Shown here: piece by piece, positions 52,747-64,000 of the stretch
Layout: every line of letters starts with the position of its first letter
How positions within the stretch are numbered: position 1 is the first letter of the stretch
Made by a program: the position numbers and the translations under genes
NCBI GenBank assembly: GCA_019914945.1
Contig: CM034101.1
Span: 5,715,188 to 5,779,187 of the forward strand
Length of the DNA: 64,000 nt
Reading direction: 5' to 3'
From: Typha latifolia
Taxonomy: Eukaryota; Streptophyta; Magnoliopsida; Poales; Typhaceae
The notes under the pieces: generated by a model
What the model saw: the letters and a program-made list of their open reading frames with translations, nothing else
Databases searched by the model: none
Told to the model about the DNA's origin: nothing

Positions 52747-53648
52747 TGATACGATCTCTGATTTGATACTAGCTTGATACGATCCCTGTCCTTAGGCCAA
52801 GGTTTGATTCTTTCCGATTTTCAGATCTGAACAGGATATGACATGGAACCTTAAAAATAGATCTTGAAAGATTCAGTCGTTGAATCGACGAAAATTTGAT
52901 ATGTTGTAGTCCTTGGAAAAGAGCTTTCTAACAAATCAAGTTTCAGGTGAATCGGACGGTGGGATCTCGAGATATCATCTGATTAGATAATGAACATCAA
53001 AGAGTCTTAGGATCCGTGGATGGAGGCATGAGATCCTAGGTAATGATGGATGGTGGTGGACTGGTGGTAATGGGGTGGCACAGGTGAATACTTGGAGGTG
53101 GAAGGGTTATGGGTGACGGTAGGGGTTAGGGCAAGGTGATAGATAGATTAGAAGGGAGAGGAGTGGGCCGCCCTTAAGGGACTAGGGTGATTGGCCAGTC
53201 GAGGGAGGCTAGAAGCAGCGACGTTGGGGAATGAGAGAACGGGAGAGAAGAAGACGAAGGAGACAACGCAAAACTCAATTCATTCAATAATAATTCTATG
53301 ATTGCCATCCACACCTTTAGAGGCTAACCAATCAATTCAAAAATGGCAATTATTAACCCTAAAACAGTATATTTTCGCCGATTGCGTTCGAACGCATATT
53401 TTGCGTTCTTTGTATGTGCAAACGTGATACAGGCGTTCGCAGGTGCGTTCGAACGCACATTTCACACTCTCTGGATGTGCGAACCTGATGCAAGTGTTCA
53501 TAAACGCGTTCGAACGCACTCCACCCGCGTTCGAATGCGACATACAAAAAACTTATTTTTTAAGAATTAAACACTAAAATAAGACACAAAGACACTCATA
53601 GAGTGTATCCATGTTCGAGACGACATCGGTAAAGTCCGAATCGTATCA
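52747..53648 (-). repeat. Right (5') LTR of minus-strand chromovirus
   Basis: 902 bp; minus strand TGATACG...CGTATCA. Its array has three perfect GCGTTCGAACGC copies (53384-53395, 53445-53456, 53506-53517) and a one-base variant (53527-53538). Its outer end lies 189 bp past the methyltransferase stop codon. Confidence 0.92.
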
Positions 53649-53837
53649 AAGGCATCTTGGATTTATAAAATCTATTTAGCTCTCAAGATGAATCAGCTAA
53701 TGAAGCTTCAAATCAAGAACGATATGTACAAGAAAATGTCTCAAAAACTAGAATATTAACTCCAAAATGGGTAGAGCCATTGGCTTGTGAAATTCACTTC
53801 ATACTTCTTACAAATGATGATCGCAAGGATCACAGTC
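53649..53837 (-). other. 3' UTR region of the methyltransferase gene
   Basis: 189 bp between the stop codon and the outer end of the retroelement LTR. Any transcript end must lie here or within the LTR. I see no unambiguous polyadenylation signal. Confidence 0.5.
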
Positions 53838-56800
53838 TCAGATTGGTACAGTTCCCGTGACAGTTCTATGCCTAGGATCAGTAAGCCTAGACTTGACATT
53901 AACAAATCCAACTGCTTGCAACGCCTCCTCCAAGTCTAGCAGGTAGTATTCGTCAAGGAATGGCTCCGTGCTTTTCATCAAGGTGAACAACACAGGGGAT
54001 AGTTCCTACCAACATCATCATTTGGTAAGCTTAAAAAAGATTAAAAAAGCAAAAGAAAGACTTGTATAGTTGCAACCATACTTCTAAACTCAACATGCAA
54101 ACTGCCTAGAGATATGTATGTCATTGAAAATTTGAAATCTTACCTGAAGGACCTTGGACTTTGGCTGCAGCATAAGACGGCACTTAATTAGTTTAAAGTG
54201 ACGAAAAGCAGCTTGCTGGTTTGATAGCTCAGTTAACTTACCGAGTTGTCTGTAATGGCGAGGGTGCCTCCAGGTCGAAGAAGTCGGAAAGCCTCCTTTA
54301 CTAATCCAATTGTTGCCCGCGCAGGACATTCGTGGATCTGTGTGTTTGAGAAAAGAGATCAGTACAAATCTAATAAAACATCCTAAAGCAGCAAGTGAAA
54401 CCACTCAATGGCAAAATCCAATTTCACTACTGTCCGTGTCTGTTCTGATACAAGGAACTCATTATTCTGGATATAAGAATTACATTTTGTGCCGAAAATC
54501 AACTTTAGATTATAAATATATCTATGAAGTCCTTGCCATTCTTGTCTAGAAACTTGTCCAGAATCATGCTGAATGACTATTGGCTCAAATCTTCTATGTG
54601 AATGTAGTAAGTAGACAAGAATGAAGAACCCATGAATTTTATACAATTTTTCTGTGTAAAATATCGCAATTGATTTGTTATCATTGGTGTACTTTTGATA
54701 ACTCTTTGTCAACTGTTTTAGTGATATTTTTCATCTCGTGAAGTTAAAAATTGACTGGCCATGGTCAACAGACATGTTCTAGGAATAATGATTATTCAAG
54801 TTCATATACCTTTTGACTACGATCGGTGATCTAAATTATCCCTTGAAATATCTCCATAGTTTATCTTTACTGGTTATTATTCTGATCTTCACGGTCATTG
54901 TTCTGTCAAGACTTGAGATGATATTCCATGAAAATGATGACTATGAATAATATTTGTAATGAAATTAAGGTGGTTTTGCAGGTTTATTATTATGAACTTG
55001 GACATAGAAGTAGGATTCACTTTACATTAATATAGCTGGTTTGAGAACTTTGTTTTTATTTTGGACAAAAGCTGGTTTGAGAAATTTACCACATAAGAAA
55101 GTGAGACCAAGTCAAATGATTTCGACGGCAATCCTGTAGATTCACCGTTTGCATGAATCCACCTAATTGGATTTCTTCTTCCTTTCTTCTTTTCCTTATA
55201 TTGTGCTACGGCAAGAAAGTAGGGTGACAGATCTAGTCCCTGTACAACTATATGATCAAATAAGCATGAATCACAAACCCACAATGAGGGAAAATAAAAT
55301 GGAGAAGATAATTCAGACCATTCTAGCTTACATTCCCAATAATAGTTACAGCTTATTACTTCTTTTTCACATAAATGCATGGAAAATGAAAGAATATTCA
55401 GATATAAAAGGGTGATGTTAAATTTAATTATCTCCTCATTTTCATTGCCAGGCCAAGTAACATATTAAGAATGATTCAGCATCTGATATTCTTTGTCTAC
55501 AGTTATTTAACATGTTTACTTAAGGAAATATTATCTTCATGGAGGAGACTTCGTGTGAACAACTGTACTTGTACTTGTACTTGTTCAGTCTAAAGGCACA
55601 GATATTCTTCATTGCATGCGTAAAAGCAACCTAACTTATCTCACTGAGACTACCGCTCTAGGAGTCAGTGGGCACAACAAATATCAGAAAACACTCCTTT
55701 CTGTGATGCCAGTTCTATTATGGTGTGTAATTGCCCTCTATTATCTAAAAAGATACTTACCTAAGATGTCAACAGAGGCTCTTCAAACAGTATAGTTGGA
55801 AGAAGGCCACCACATTCACCATGATGAGGGTGACAAACAGTTAGCTCAGAAATTATGATTTGAAACTTTGAAGATATAATCATCTGGAAAGGCAAAATGC
55901 ATCCTCAAATATGTAGCCATATATTTTTATATTTGTCAGACTGAACTTTCCAATCGAAGAGACTCATATTAATGTGGAGACTAATCTAATTGGGTCATTT
56001 CCAATAACATCATTGTAATTTGTAATAAAGATTTTGATCGTAAGAACATGTTGAAATTTTCTAACTGCATATAATTAGAATTGTCCATATAGGCACATAT
56101 TGTCTAGATATGTTCTGAGAGAGTTCATGGTTTGTCTTAAGCCCTAATTTCTGTGATCAGAGGCTAAACACGTTCCAAAGATTTATGTTTTGAGTTTGTG
56201 GTCTAGCCATATAAACATGCAGTCTAACCAGAGAGTTCGTGTTGTTTGTGGTGCTTATATACAATTTTTATATATGCATGTATATGCATGCATGCAGATT
56301 CACAAACTTACAGTGACTTTAGCTGTAGGATACTTCTCAGCAAGACAATCTGTGCCCACTCCTATGGAGCAACCAATGTCTAGAATATCATTGACTGCAG
56401 TGGTTGCTGAATATTGTTGATGATGCTCTTCAATCGCATTTAGCCAACCTCCACGAAGTATTTGCTTTGCTTCCTCAGCTGAAGAAGCATCAGGTATTGC
56501 TCGCCTTGTCATCGACATAGTAGCAGCTTCTGCTTCTGCTGCTGCCTGCAATTTATAAGAAAGATATTTAGACCTGTCAATTTCCTCTATTCTGAAGGCA
56601 GAGCACTGTGTATGTTGATCCTATCATATCTTTTCCAAATACATAGTGATTTCTATTAGTTTATATTTTATAATTTTTTATAGTTGAATTAGGCCTTATT
56701 TTAGCTTGATTCGAGTCTAAATCAAGCTTGATTTAATTCAATCTTGATCAAGCTCAAAATTAGGCTTGATTAGATTAAGGCTTGAAATTGCCTATTAATT

Positions 56801-59800
56801 GAATCATTTAGACTCGAGTTCGAAATTAGCTCGAATTTAAATGATTTTAGCTTGATCACAAATCTATGTTTAAAATTATTTTCAATTCAAACTTGATCAG
56901 AATTAGGCTTGATTAAGCTCTGTTCATTTACACCTTTATTTGATCGAACATATTGGCGCACTACCGGAGTTACCTATAGTCCCAGTAAGTCGATTTTTTC
57001 CACCTCAAGAGAATTGTAATGGACACTGGCCCTAGATCATCGAACGTACACATGTATAATTGTAGGCACAAGAAAATAGCCTACCTAGTGATACTTTGGT
57101 TGAGTGATAGATCATGATGTTTTATCTATTAGGTACTTTGGTCTTTTCTTACAAGGATATTTTTATCTATTTTTCTTTTTAGTTTTTGCCCATATAAAAG
57201 CTTGTAAGACTTTGTTAAAGAGTAATGAGTAATTATTTCTTTGAAACCTTTATATTTTCTTTTGTTGGTGGACTCCGACGTTCTACAGTGGACTCCGCGG
57301 GTTTTGTTACTATTGTTTTTTGTCCGAAACGTTGTTCTACATTACTATGACTCGTCAAACCTTATTAAAGCAGGTGCCATTTTCTACAAGAGAAAGAAAA
57401 TAGGAAAACCAAGACTAAGAAATGACAAGTCAAGATGCAGTTAGAGGAGTAGATATTTACCAACCACGAGAGGTTCCCATCATCATACGCATGAAATGGA
57501 TTAAGATAATCTGATCAGGGAAAAAGTCAAATTATCAGTGATCCTTACTAGACTTGCAAGTGATATTTTCACTCATACTATCAATTGTATTACTATGATG
57601 TAGTGATGTTTTAACTTCTAGAGAAATGTGACATAGAGACATTCTAGAATATTAAACACTATCAATCAGTTAAGCTTTTAATATTTCAAACTAAATAGGA
57701 TACATAAGAAAACAATGACCATTATTTAAGAAAGTTTTGACATTGTCAAATCCTCATCAAATGGCAAAAAGAGTTGTTGTAGAAGTTAAAAATTGATAAT
57801 TTGGAATGAAGGAAAGCAAGATATGTCATTTCTGAATATTAATGATTTAATCCTAGAAAGAGACTTTTTACTATTGAATACGGGGAGGTGCAGTAGTCTT
57901 CAAATCAAAACTCAATCTTCTGGAGGGTCACATATGCTTGCTTAAAAAATTCTCCATATCAGTGTGCTTATCTCTGAAGTGTTAAGAAATTTGCTTAACT
58001 ATTTGTGACAAGTCTAAAAGCAATACATAACTTTTCTATAACAAGTATATTGCTACTAGTAATATGTTTGTCAAAGTTATGATTAAAGTAAACAATGAAG
58101 TCCATTTGATAGAGGATAGATGTATCAGAATCTCATGAGCAGCATTGTTGTGTCTCTACAGCCTCAGAACTAATTAGTTCATCCAATTTTCTTGTAGGAC
58201 AACACCTGAAGTGCTTTCAAAATTGCATTTGGGGTGCTCCTCGAGATTGCTCATTAATGTGCATAAACCTTCCAAAGGTGGTGATTAGCAAATCATGTGT
58301 CATACTCTGTCAGAAAACTGACAGAATGACAGGTAAAATAATTGAGAAAGAGTGCAACATGTCACCAGATATGTGAAGCAGCCTTCAATTTTGGTAACCA
58401 AGAAGTTATAGTAACATTCAGGATAAAATTCATGTAGATATAAATAGCTGAGCATACCTTAACAAGGTTCTCATTAAACCCACACACACACACAACAACA
58501 ACAACAACAATAACAACAACAACACACTTCCTGCACTTAACCATGTAATGCTTTTGAAAAAGTAGTTCAAGAAAGACATCGGCCTGAGTTACCATGGTCA
58601 AACCTAAGAGGCAAAAGAGCAGTAACTCAGTCAAAGTGGCACTAATCAATGCTTTCTATTTGTATTGAGCGACACAAGGAATTGAGATTTAGACTGAGAT
58701 ACTGTTGATAGTTGATATGGTTTAGTCAACTTACCAAGGGGAAGGGAGATTTACAAACTCTTGTAAGAGTGACAAACTCTGGTACTACCCTCTGATTGTA
58801 GAGAAATTGTCAGAAAAATGACAGGGAAATTAAAATCATATTGGTTCTTCTTTGAGATAATGACAGGGAAATTGAAATCATAGAAGTAAAATACGAATAA
58901 TTAACCCAATATAAATGATACTTCCTTAAATCAACTTGAATTCAGACAAAAAGTTGAACCCTTACTGTAGCCAATTTGGAGTTTTCACTATCATTTCTCT
59001 AGCCTATCCTTTCTCATTTTTTGGTAACTAGTTAACCCAAAAGATTAAATAATTAACCAACAATGAACACATATAATACCCAAAGATGCCCTTTTATGAA
59101 CACCTATCATGAGTTAGCACCCATATTTCGTGGTTCTTGCAGGTTTGCTCTACTCAAGCATAAAATATCTCATCTTCCCTTTGAATTATAAAAACCGAGC
59201 TTAAACATTTTTTTCCGTCCTAATACCCTGTTTATAACATGCAAATATTTAGAACTGCAAAGAACATTTTAAGCCATACAAGTTCAGAACAGTGATTAAT
59301 GTGTTTATGGAGCTTAATTTCTTCAACTTTCTTTTCTCAGTTTCTGTTCTTAGTAATATAGCCTTTCCATTTCAAGCAGATTTTAGGGAGATCTGTCTGT
59401 TAACCATATCTCCTGTTTCTATTCATAAGTTTCATTATAGAAGGAATCAAGACCACAATTAAGTTGGTCAAAATTAACATGATATTGGAAATAATTCACT
59501 AATTCGTAAAACTCTAATACTAATTTTTCTCAAAAACTGTAGCTTGTAACCGAAGATTCAAACATTCAGTTCATCTCTGTTCTGCTTCCAGAGAACAATT
59601 CAATTTCCAAACACTGACCAACTAAATAGATCAATCAAACATATCAAGAAAGAAGAACTCACAGTCGGGATAGACCACGGACGGGTCTCGGACCTTCTCC
59701 AACTCCTCGTACACATCTGACTCCAAAATCTTCTTCGCCATATCCCTCCATGGCACGTTCGACTTCTCCGCGGTCCTGCCCCCAATTCCAAACCATCACA

Positions 59801-60120
59801 TCCACCACTAAGAAAAGAAAACCACAGAGAACAAGGAAGAGAGAGAAGCTAAGATCATACTTGATTAAAACGTTTCGAGCTCCAACCTTCATGAGCGAAT
59901 AGAGAGGCCTGAACGCGATGAGGGCTCCGACAAGGCGAGAGAGCGGCGTCTCCCCCGCCCACCGCGGCCGATCCAAATTCCCTTCTTCCAGCTTGGGCGA
60001 CGCGACGGCGTGGGCGACAACGACGCCATTGCCGCGAGCGCGACGAGGTCGCCTCGAGGTCGGAGGAAGGGGATTTGGTGGCCTAAGGAGAGCTCCGGAA
60101 GGAGGAATGCGGAGAGCCAT
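53838..60120 (-). CDS. Plastid-targeted class I SAM-dependent methyltransferase
   Basis: Eight exons on the minus strand, all with GT..AG borders, join in frame to 363 residues: 60120-59861, 59775-59663, 57510-57461, 56545-56312, 55239-55090, 54337-54242, 54164-54144 and 54005-53838. The N-terminus (MALRIPPSGALLRPPNP, Ser/Arg/Pro rich, few acids) looks like a chloroplast transit peptide. A conserved region includes VPWRDMAKKILESDVYEELEK and NPFHAYDDGNLSW. SAM motif I is ILDIGCSIGVGT (residues 195-206, exon 4), followed by GLDLSPYFLAVA in exon 5. Motif III is LLRPGGTLAITDNS (exon 6). It ends TVTGTVPI before TGA at 53840-53838. The family is a UbiE/COQ5-like plant methyltransferase group with unknown substrate. 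Exon 7 is only 21 bp. Intron 3 holds a transposon-like patch. Confidence 0.9.
54144..54164 (-). other. 21-bp microexon of the methyltransferase gene
   Basis: Seven codons, PKSKVLQ, between CTGCAG acceptor and GTAAG donor. It joins TDNS of exon 6 to ELSPVLF of exon 8, both phase 0. The joined peptide fits what I recall of plant homologues, so the exon is likely real. Confidence 0.8.
56690..56945. repeat. MITE-like patch in methyltransferase intron 3
   Basis: A run of AGCTTGATT/AATCAAGCT motifs in both orientations ends GCTCTGTTCATTTACACC, which read on the minus strand is GGTGTAAATGAACAGAGC, a common end of small plant hAT-type elements. The other end and target duplication are not clear. Confidence 0.45.
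58492..58527. repeat. (AAC)n microsatellite in methyltransferase intron 2
   Basis: About eleven AAC units with one interruption (AAT), preceded by a short (CA)n. Confidence 0.9.
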
Positions 60121-60519
60121 GGATTGGATTGGTGGAATTCTAGCTGTGGTGGTGATGGTGTTCGGCAAAATGACTGTAGGTTGTAAAAGAGACAGTGGAG
60201 GGAGTTCATTAGCGAGATCGTCCAATTATCCGTTGGCCGCGTTTTGGGCTAATAGGATGCGGGTGACCTGTTAGCCAGTGGGATGGCGGCACGTAGGATG
60301 GAGGGAATCCCGTTCATAAAGACATCCGGCCATATCATTTGTGTGAATCACGAGGCACCACGAAATAATCGTAATTTTCGCAGTAATATGAAGAAATAAT
60401 TTGTTTGTTTGAAACACCGAGCTATGACTAACTTAGATTAGAGCACTCTAAATGAAGCTTCATAAGAGAGAAAGTTACAAAGCTCAAGGGAAGCAACCTC
60501 CTCAGAACCTAAACTATAA
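60121..60519 (-). promoter_or_regulatory. Upstream region of the methyltransferase gene
   Basis: Contains the 5' UTR and promoter by position. GC-rich to about 60330, then AT-rich. An inverted CCAAT box (GATTGG on the plus strand near 60125) lies too close to the start codon to be informative. No clear TATA box in the expected place. Confidence 0.35.
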
Positions 60520-62980
60520 GCCCCCGTTCACTCGTAGAATAAGTGTAGAATAGGCATAAGTATTTTAATTTTTAAAACCAAATTAAGAGAGTTAATATTA
60601 ATATAAGTTATTGTAATGTTTAGTTCAATACTAGTATAAAATATAATAATTATATTTGATATGATATAAAGTTAATATTAGAATAATGAAATTGTATTGG
60701 AAATTGGTAATATTTTAAACTCAATGATTAAAATACTATTAAATAGTACATAGTATGAGGCATTTCTACTACGGACTTCCATATATTGTGCACGGTTATA
60801 GTACGAGGCTATAACCTCGCACTCTGATGTGAAAGGTATTACCTTGCACTATACAGTGTTATTAGCCCTGCACTCGGGTGTTCAGTGATGCTACTTGGCG
60901 AGAGCGTCTGAGCAATCGTGGGCGAGGGCAAAGATGTTGTCCCACCATAGGGAGACACAGTCGAGGAGGACGATGACTCTAAGTTGTAGTTGCATAACCT
61001 CTTTTTGTATCTACAACAAAAATGTCAAAAGGCACTACTTTGAAATTTTCTCAACCGAATTAGGTGTACGTATCAACGGAGAAACGCAAGACAAAACGCC
61101 ACATTCATGCAAGTAATTTATACATCATAATTTGTGTAAATAGTGTATTGTGTCAAATTTTTCCATGCGAAAAGATATAGACTTATTCTCGCGCTGTAAG
61201 GTCATAATCTTGTAGTATGTTGGTATGCGAGGTTATAACCCTGACTCGGGTATGCGAGGTAATGCAAAATTATAAATATGCACTGCGTTGGTATGTAGGG
61301 TTATAATCTCGCAATCTTCTTAGTTATAACCCCGTAGTCTACTTCATTTTTACCCTCTGGTACATATTTGTTTAATGTTGGTTAATTAGAGAGATGGGAG
61401 AGATGTGCTTATACAAGGAGAGTGTGTGCGAAGCGTGATCATAGTGCTTCATCGGAGAAGTGGTGTGCGAAGTGTGGTTGTACTACTTCGTTAGAGAGAG
61501 GTGTGCAAAGCTTGGTCGTAATGCTTCGTCAGAGGAGAGGCGTACGAAGCGTGGTCATAATGCTTCGTCGAAGGAGAGGTGTGCGGAGGTTGAGGAAGCT
61601 CGGCGTTGGGCTCGATGATGGAGGTCATGGCTGCCTTTCTAGAAAAGAGAAAGAGGATTGAGAGATAGGGAGGAAAATGTAGCTGATTAAATGTTAAATT
61701 AGTGTTGTCAACTCAAAAGTGTAAACTAATAATTTCTAGGTATTAATAAATTAGTTTTTAAAAGTTGTATGGAATAAGATGAAAGAGAATATTAAAATAA
61801 TATACTAGAATAAGATAACATGTGATTTAGTTACTACACTAGAATAAGGAGGCTTATTCTAGAAGAAGCCTATTCCTATTTCACAAATGAGTAGGGGCTA
61901 AGAATCCTCTTTTTTCTTTTCAAAACGTGGACAATAGTAACATTCTCAAATTACTTAAGCATTCTAATGCATTTAGCTAATGATTGAGCTGATCCATCAC
62001 GAGCTCCCCTTGCATCTCATTTACTTTATGAATAAGGTCAATTCTAAAATAGGTATTCATCTTTATTATTCTCAAAATAAAGCCTTTATTTTAAAAATAA
62101 TTATTCTTATATTCACTTGTATTTAGAATAAGAGTGTAATAATTACTTTTGATTTGAAAATGAAGTGAATGAATTGATGAAAAAAATGTGTTTTATTTTA
62201 TACGAAATTACCATGAATACTCTTTGATATAAAATATATTGATGGGATAGATTTTAAGGAAAATCAAATTATAGCTTATTAGATGTTAAATTAGCGTTGA
62301 CAGCTCAAAAGGGTAAAATAGTAATTTCTAGGTATTAATAAATTAGTTTTAAAAAGTTGTATGGAATAAGATAAGAGAGAATATTAAAATAATATACTAA
62401 AATAAGGTAAGATGTGGTTTAGTTACTACACCAGAAAAAGGAGGCTTATTCTAGAAGAAGCCTATTCCTATTTTACAAGTGAACGGGGGCTAAGAATCTT
62501 TTTTTTTTCTCAAAACGTGGACAACAGTAACATTCTCAAATTACCTGAGCATTCTAATGCATTCAGCTAATGATTGAGCTGATCCACCACGAGCTTCCCT
62601 TGCATCTCATTTACTTTATGAATAAGATCAATTCTAGAATAAATATTCATCTTTCTTATTATCAAAATAAAGCCTTTATTTTAAAAATAACTATTCTTAT
62701 ATTCACTTGTATTTAGAATAAGAGTGTAATAATTACTTTTAATTTGACATGAAGTGAATGAACCGAAAAAAATGTGTTTTATTTTATATGAAATTACCAT
62801 GAATGCTCTTTGATATAAAATATATTGATGGGATAGATTTTAAGGATAAACTAATAATTAGATTAGTGTGCGGTATAAAATGTAATTTAGATGAATAGTA
62901 TTTATATTCTAGAATGGGGTTATTATGATGTTAATAGGTTATTTTGGAATAAGAAAAAAATTTCTGAAGTGAACGGGGGT
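60520..62980. mobile_element. TIR transposon (PIF/Harbinger-like ends) with tandemly duplicated right end
   Basis: The left terminal repeat starts GCCCCCGTTCACT at 60520. Inverted copies occur three times on the right: ending 61898 (decayed, GTAGGGGC), 62490 (GAACGGGGGC) and 62980 (GAACGGGGGT). The left end is preceded by TAA and the first two right ends are followed by TAA, a 3-bp duplication typical of PIF/Harbinger and Tourist-like elements. About 35 bp of the ends match (the AATAAG..GAATAGGC part). A 592-bp unit is tandemly duplicated (61682-62273 and 62274-62846), each carrying its own right terminal repeat. No transposase is seen. Confidence 0.7.
61421..61590. repeat. 39-bp minisatellite
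   Basis: Four to five copies of a unit of 39 bp (GTGTGCGAAGCGTGGTCATA, then ATGCTTCGTC plus GGAGA), spaced 38-39 bp. Because 39 is a multiple of three, it makes a 13-residue periodic open frame (61422-61661) that is unlikely to be a gene. Confidence 0.85.
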
Positions 62981-64000
62981 TTGGACTAATATGAGAGAGT
63001 CGAATTCAACAAAGATGAAAATTCATGCATCGAGTTCAAGCCTTCGCCAGAGCTATCTTAACACAAATGCAGACCCCTAAGTGAATATATCACACGAGGC
63101 CCTAAAAACTAATAATCAAAATTAAATATTATTAATAAAGAATTAATTTATCTAAACATTTTCCCTGCTTTTTGAGATACAAAATTATAATAAAAATATA
63201 ATTTTTGAGTAATAATTAGCCATCACAAAGTACAAGATTAAGATTATGTTAACCATATGACGTGTAAAAAATATTCTCAATTAGTATATTGGCTAAAGTT
63301 TGATGGGCCTTAATAACTTTATATCTAGGAAGGGTTGACTCTTTGTCCAGCTCATATCTAGCTTTTGGGCTGTTCAATAATAAAAAAAATACTTTTAATA
63401 TAAAAGAAATTATCTTTCCTGAATTATCATCTACTTCTAAGAATTCTAAAAGATATTTCTTAATTTTAATGGCATCTCCGATATATTTAGGCATCCTTAT
63501 AAAAGTGTCATTTGCTCTTGGTGACTCATATCAGGGTACAATTAAGTATAATTAAAAAGTATTTTGCAAGTCTAATAATATTAATAATTATATGTTTAAT
63601 TTTAAATGCTAATATTTGTATTAATTAATTCTGTATATTATGCCCAAATAATTATGAATTCCACTGTTTTGAATACATAAAACATGCTCTTACATGACAT
63701 GATCAAATTTTGCAATCATTTCTATTAAATTTAAAAACTTCCCATTATTCTCTGGATATATTTTTCTCATTTGTTTCGCCAACTGCTAAATTATTCTTAG
63801 CAAGATTTTGTACCATAGCAATAATTCTAAATAGAACATTTCTCCAATGATCTTTTTTATTTGTTAATTTGATCTTGGATATTCTTATCTATTGTTTTAT
63901 TCTTTATTAATCTAATTTCTAAATCTATCCAACTATTTATATTAGAAATATATTCACCAGATGTTTCATGACTAAGTTTTTTTTCTAATTTTTATTTTAG
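62981..64000. other. AT-rich intergenic DNA, no gene seen
   Basis: No motif, repeat boundary or RNA gene recognised. A frame of 81 codons at 63249-63494 on the minus strand has no known signature. Confidence 0.4.

Larger units (their letters stand above)
48582..53648 (-). mobile_element. Ty3/gypsy chromovirus, minus strand, integrase core deleted
   Basis: A two-LTR element between HSP90 and the methyltransferase gene, about 5.07 kb. Minus-strand order: 5' LTR (53648-52747), primer site, gag, protease, RT, RNase H, short tail, 3' LTR. The tail from RNase H to the 3' LTR is only about 250 bp, so the integrase and chromodomain are nearly all gone. I could not find a matching 5-bp target duplication (CTCTG on the left, AAGGC on the right), which suggests later rearrangement. 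Confidence 0.9.

Noticed and set aside
61422..61661. 79-codon frame with Cys and Arg repeats
   Set aside because: A readout of the 39-bp minisatellite, although the CXXC-like spacing first looked like a zinc ribbon.

Overview
The window is nuclear DNA of a flowering plant. Intron-containing genes, plant-specific families (SHI/STY-type SRS factor, cytosolic HSP90 ending in MEEVD, plastid-type methyltransferase), plant LTR retrotransposons primed by initiator-Met tRNA and abundant GA/CT microsatellites all agree. GC-rich first exons hint at a monocot, but I cannot name the species from sequence alone. There is no bacterial-style operon, CRISPR array or phage.

Layout. 1-670: intron and last coding exon of a C2-domain (NTMC2/synaptotagmin-like) protein on +. 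671-4.7 kb: non-coding, with two long microsatellites. 4.7-33 kb: a nested retrotransposon block. The oldest layer is a minus-strand Ty3/gypsy chromovirus with long LTRs. One LTR copy (7258-7790 plus 17455-18550) is split by a complete but dead SIRE-type Ty1/copia element (7791-17454). The gypsy body (25.5-30.7 kb) is split inside its reverse transcriptase by a 1.29 kb hAT-type element (27218-28508) with 8-bp target duplications. Between these lie a small LTR-PBS-gag-LTR remnant (18.56-20.1 kb) and a second, plus-strand chromovirus lacking its integrase core (20.4-25.2 kb). 33-39 kb: repeat remnants and microsatellites, no gene found. 39453-40530: two-exon SRS transcription factor gene on +. 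40.5-45.2 kb: non-coding. 45549-48223: four-exon cytosolic HSP90 on +, with a perfect three-unit heat-shock element upstream. 48582-53648: minus-strand chromovirus, also without integrase core. 53838-60120: eight-exon plastid-targeted SAM methyltransferase gene on -. 60520-62980: an inverted-repeat DNA transposon with internal tandem duplication. 62980-64000: AT-rich, nothing found.

Gene relations. HSP90 and the methyltransferase are convergent (tail to tail), and the gypsy element fills the space between them; its right LTR lies 189 bp beyond the methyltransferase stop codon. I see no shared pathway among the host genes.

The most unusual signal is a perfect palindrome, GCGTTCGAACGC, arrayed with CpG-decayed variants in the LTRs of both the Ty1/copia and the Ty3/gypsy element, two superfamilies that should not share LTR sequence. 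I found no clear new protein system; the novelty here is in mobile-element structure.
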